In this document: piece after piece, positions 61,342 through 64,000 of the stretch
How the letters are laid out: each line of letters starts with the position of its first letter
Numbering within the stretch: the first letter of the stretch is position 1
Assembly: GCF_037622515.1 (NCBI RefSeq)
Contig: NZ_JBBJCN010000002.1
Span: 682,001 to 746,000, forward strand
Direction: 5' to 3'
Source of the DNA: Paradesertivirga superstes
GTDB lineage: Bacteria > Bacteroidota > Bacteroidia > Sphingobacteriales > Sphingobacteriaceae
DNA length: 64,000 nucleotides
Made by a program: the position numbers and the translations under genes
Notes under the pieces: model-generated
Database searches by the model: none
Told to the model about the DNA's origin: nothing
Seen by the model: the letters and a program-made list of their open reading frames with translations, nothing else

Positions 61342-64000
61342 CTAAACCTCAACCTCCTTAACTTTACTCTTCTTTGGCTTTTCCTTACTAAACAGGTCCG
61401 CGGTGTATTTCTCATAGAGTTCAAAAAGGAACTCCATTCTCTTAGCCTCACTAGAAAAAGTTTGAGGGCGATAACAGAGGTCGACAGTTTTGTCTAAGTT
61501 ATTATGTGCGGATACTAAGGCTGGTGGCATGGAAAGCGGGTCATATAGCTGGGCCAATGACACATTCTCAAAGTTCCTTCGAACATTCAATACACTCTGT
61601 GCCGCTTCTTCAATATACTTTAAATGCTTATTACTTGGCGCCTCGGGCCAAGGGAAATTATTGTAGACTATATCTTTAGAATATCTAAAATCGCTTTTCA
61701 GACGACCACAAATATATTTAACCCATGTCATATGCATCTTAGAGGTTAAGACTCCGAAATGAAATAGTGTTGCATCAGCGATTAAATATATGCTATTACT
61801 TGGAATGTAGTTTTCATCAAGAAAGCCAAAAGGTATGTATTTTCTATTTTCCGAAGTCGTAGCGGGAATCACGATAAACGAATCTGGGTTCCTTAAGTCT
61901 CTAAATTGAAATGGACGTTCAGCGAGTGTACGTGTATCAGGGAACGAACTATTTAATCTCATTTCTCGTACTTTCGATATCCTAGCATGCAACTCTGGCA
62001 ACTTTTGAATTTCACTGAATGAATCCAGAATCCAAAAGCAATATCTATTAATGCCATTCAGATATTCTCGTCCGCTAACTAAGCGCTTAATAAACCTTTC
62101 CCCTGCTGGTTCCTTTAATAGATAGTGTGCTTTTTCCTCTTCATTCATTATGAGGTAACCACCATCAGTTGGTTGATTGCCTTTGAATATATGAGGGACT
62201 TTACAAATGGGGTTTGACTTTTTATCAATCAATATGTCTCTAGCATCTATTAAATAAGGGTTGATATTTTTAGCTACTACTTCATGGGGTTCGCCTTTTA
62301 TATCTTCGTACTCAAAAAGAACTTTTTTGGATGCCTCATAATTTGCAAAGCCAACAATAACACAGTACACAGCTGCGTTCCCCTTAGCCTCATTCTTCCA
62401 TCTGAAAGTGGTATGTGCAAAGTGTATCTTGATATTGTACTTTTGCATTTGAGACCATAATAGACTAGTTTGCTCACCCTGGACAATTGAGTTAGTAGAA
62501 ACAAACGCTACTTTAATTCTGGTTCCTTCAATATATTGAGCAGATTTAATGTACCAACCAGTTACATAATCTAGTACACCGCTACCCTGCATTCTCATAA
62601 ACTGATTTACAATCTGAGCCCTTTGTAGAGTATTCATTATGTTAGAACCTATAAATGGAGGGTTGCCTAGTATGAATGAGAGGTTTTCTTTAGAAACGAC
62701 ATCATTCCAGTCTATCTCCAATGCATCGCCATGTACAATATTAGCAGCCTTCTTCAGAGGCAACCTCACAAAGTACTGTCCAAACTCGTTGCTTATCAGC
62801 ATATTCATCTGGTGATCCATCAACCACATAGCAACCTCAGCAATTCTGGCAGGGAACTCTTCATATTCAATCCCGCACATCATATCGACGTCCAACCAGA
62901 TAATTTCTCTTACATCTAGAAAGCCTTGACCTCCCTTATTTAAAGCCCGAAGTATTTCGATTTCAAGTAACCTGAGTTCTCTATAGGTAATGACTAAAAA
63001 GTTACCACAACCACATGCAGGGTCGAGAAACTTTAGCTTACTCAGCTTCTTGTGGAATTCTGCTAACTTGTTCTTGTTTGTTTTTATGCTTTCAAACTCT
63101 TGCCATAGTTCATCAAGAAACAAAGGCTTTATCAGTTTCAGTATATTCTTCTCACTAGTGTAGTGTGCTCCAAGATTCCTACGTTCCTTGGGGTTCATTA
63201 CACTTTGAAACATAGACCCAAATATAGCAGGAGAGATTTTGCTCCAATCTATATAACAACATTCCAATAAGGATTTCCGCATAGCTGAATCAAAACTTGC
63301 AGATGGCAAAGATTCCTCGAAAAGCTTGCCATTAACATAAGGGAAGCCATTTAGCTGTTCATCTATGTTTTTAAAACGTTTATCGTGTGGAGTATTTAAT
63401 GTTTGGAAAAGCTCCTGGATTTTGGAGGCTAAATCACTACCATCTTCGTTGGTTCGTTCTTCTATATAGTTTTGAAACTGCTGCTTTTCAAAGATGGTAG
63501 TATCTTCGGCAAACAAACAGAATAGAATTCTTACAAGGTAAACCTCTAAAGGATGTCCTTCATAACCAATCTCTTCTAGTCTATCATGAAGCTTGCCCAT
63601 TAATTCAGCAGCCTTTATATTAACAGGATCTTGCTCTTTATAAATGCGTTTTTGGTAACCAGCGATGAAACTAAAATGCTGTACGTTATGCACAAGGTCT
63701 TTTAGTTTGAATTCGAGTGTTTTATTCTCTTCAGTGTCGAATAATCTGAAATTCTCGAAATCAGATACAAGAATGTATTTAGGTAGTTCGTGTTCTTTAA
63801 TTCCGTGAATGTATTCCTTAGCCTGGGTGAATGCTTTATCAAGGTTTTTACCCTTGCTTTTCATTTCTATAAGAATGTTACCTTTCCATAGCAAGTCTAT
63901 ATATCCATCTGCTTCACTAAGCTTTTTAACTCGATGTTCGAAGGTTCCGACACGTTTACGGGTAATTCCAAAGATGTTAAAAAAAGCTTCTATGAAGGGC
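61342..64000 (-). CDS. Type IIL (MmeI-like) restriction-modification enzyme, 5' end beyond the window
   Basis: 885 residues are visible and the frame is open to the right edge. The visible start FNIFGITRKRVGTFEHRV and GYIDLLWKGNILIEMKSKG form the MmeI-type N-terminal nuclease (D-xn-E-x-K). The gamma-class N6-adenine methyltransferase has motif I LDPACGCGNFL and motif IV GNPPFIGS. The C-terminal third is the target-recognition region, ending in a Lys-rich tail. A single polypeptide would modify one strand and cut outside its site. Recognition sequence unknown. Confidence 0.88.
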   Translation of the reverse strand, partial: PFIEAFFNIFGITRKRVGTFEHRVKKLSEADGYIDLLWKGNILIEMKSKGKNLDKAFTQAKEYIHGIKEHELPKYILVSDFENFRLFDTEENKTLEFKLKDLVHNVQHFSFIAGYQKRIYKEQDPVNIKAAELMGKLHDRLEEIGYEGHPLEVYLVRILFCLFAEDTTIFEKQQFQNYIEERTNEDGSDLASKIQELFQTLNTPHDKRFKNIDEQLNGFPYVNGKLFEESLPSASFDSAMRKSLLECCYIDWSKISPAIFGSMFQSVMNPKERRNLGAHYTSEKNILKLIKPLFLDELWQEFESIKTNKNKLAEFHKKLSKLKFLDPACGCGNFLVITYRELRLLEIEILRALNKGGQGFLDVREIIWLDVDMMCGIEYEEFPARIAEVAMWLMDHQMNMLISNEFGQYFVRLPLKKAANIVHGDALEIDWNDVVSKENLSFILGNPPFIGSNIMNTLQRAQIVNQFMRMQGSGVLDYVTGWYIKSAQYIEGTRIKVAFVSTNSIVQGEQTSLLWSQMQKYNIKIHFAHTTFRWKNEAKGNAAVYCVIVGFANYEASKKVLFEYEDIKGEPHEVVAKNINPYLIDARDILIDKKSNPICKVPHIFKGNQPTDGGYLIMNEEEKAHYLLKEPAGERFIKRLVSGREYLNGINRYCFWILDSFSEIQKLPELHARISKVREMRLNSSFPDTRTLAERPFQFRDLRNPDSFIVIPATTSENRKYIPFGFLDENYIPSNSIYLIADATLFHFGVLTSKMHMTWVKYICGRLKSDFRYSKDIVYNNFPWPEAPSNKHLKYIEEAAQSVLNVRRNFENVSLAQLYDPLSMPPALVSAHNNLDKTVDLCYRPQTFSSEAKRMEFLFELYEKYTADLFSKEKPKKSKVKEVEV

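Overview
The window comes from a low-GC Bacteroidota chromosome, most likely a Sphingobacteriales/Sphingobacteriaceae (Pedobacter-like) member. This is inferred from gene content: a MutS2 and DUF4296 lipoprotein pair, separate ParC- and ParE-type topoisomerase IV subunits, ClpC, Tat-exported Gfo/Idh oxidoreductases, DUF1080 glycan enzymes, tRNA promoters of the TAnnTTTG type, and the near absence of Shine-Dalgarno sequences. No 16S gene is present, so the genus is not fixed.

Bases 1-36.5 kb are mostly ordinary chromosome. They hold the 5' end of mutS2, a DUF4296 lipoprotein, yggS, an SSAT-like acetyltransferase, aspartate kinase and a THUMP-like methyltransferase. Next come tRNA-Ser and two identical tRNA-Pro genes. 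A same-strand group of AraC regulator, SDR and aldehyde dehydrogenase follows, and both enzyme genes carry the same paired 16-bp repeat upstream, so they look like a small regulon. After that lie a triple-PAS histidine kinase, a metallo-beta-lactamase/rhodanese sulfur protein, an SDR-PspC-LiaF-like envelope operon, an MlaE/MlaF lipid transporter pair, an rRNA-methyltransferase-like protein and a lipoprotein. A four-gene operon (DUF1080, Gfo/Idh, ApbE, Gfo/Idh) fits periplasmic oxidation and cleavage of sugars. Then come msrA, parC-like, clpC, the ABC-F gene ettA, a third Tat-exported Gfo/Idh, two alpha/beta hydrolases and a YkuK-type protein.

Bases 36.7-53 kb start with the parE-like gene and move into lineage-specific sequence. 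A run of very small orphan genes contains a rifampin ADP-ribosyltransferase. A secreted protein, an esterase-like hydrolase, an RDD membrane protein, a beta-propeller protein and a PAS/HisKA sensor without a visible ATPase domain follow. A decayed tRNA-Cys-like element, two intergenic arrays of 11-bp repeats and a second copy of a tiny membrane protein come next. The section ends with an undecaprenyl-phosphate sugar transferase preceded by a free-standing copy of its membrane domain.

Bases 53-64 kb are clearly accessory. They contain an IS3-type transposase remnant, a TTG-started LtrA gene, and a GNAT acetyltransferase whose stop codon lies in an attC-like inverted repeat. A DUF6624/TPR protein, a tyrosine-recombinase arm-domain remnant and a tRNA-Ala(GGC) gene broken in its anticodon arm follow. 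Past the broken tRNA lies a defence island: a RadC/JAB protein, an overlapping HEPN plus DUF262 gene pair and a type IIL (MmeI-like) restriction-modification enzyme that runs off the right edge. The HEPN-DUF262 pair is the strongest candidate for an undescribed or little-described system here.
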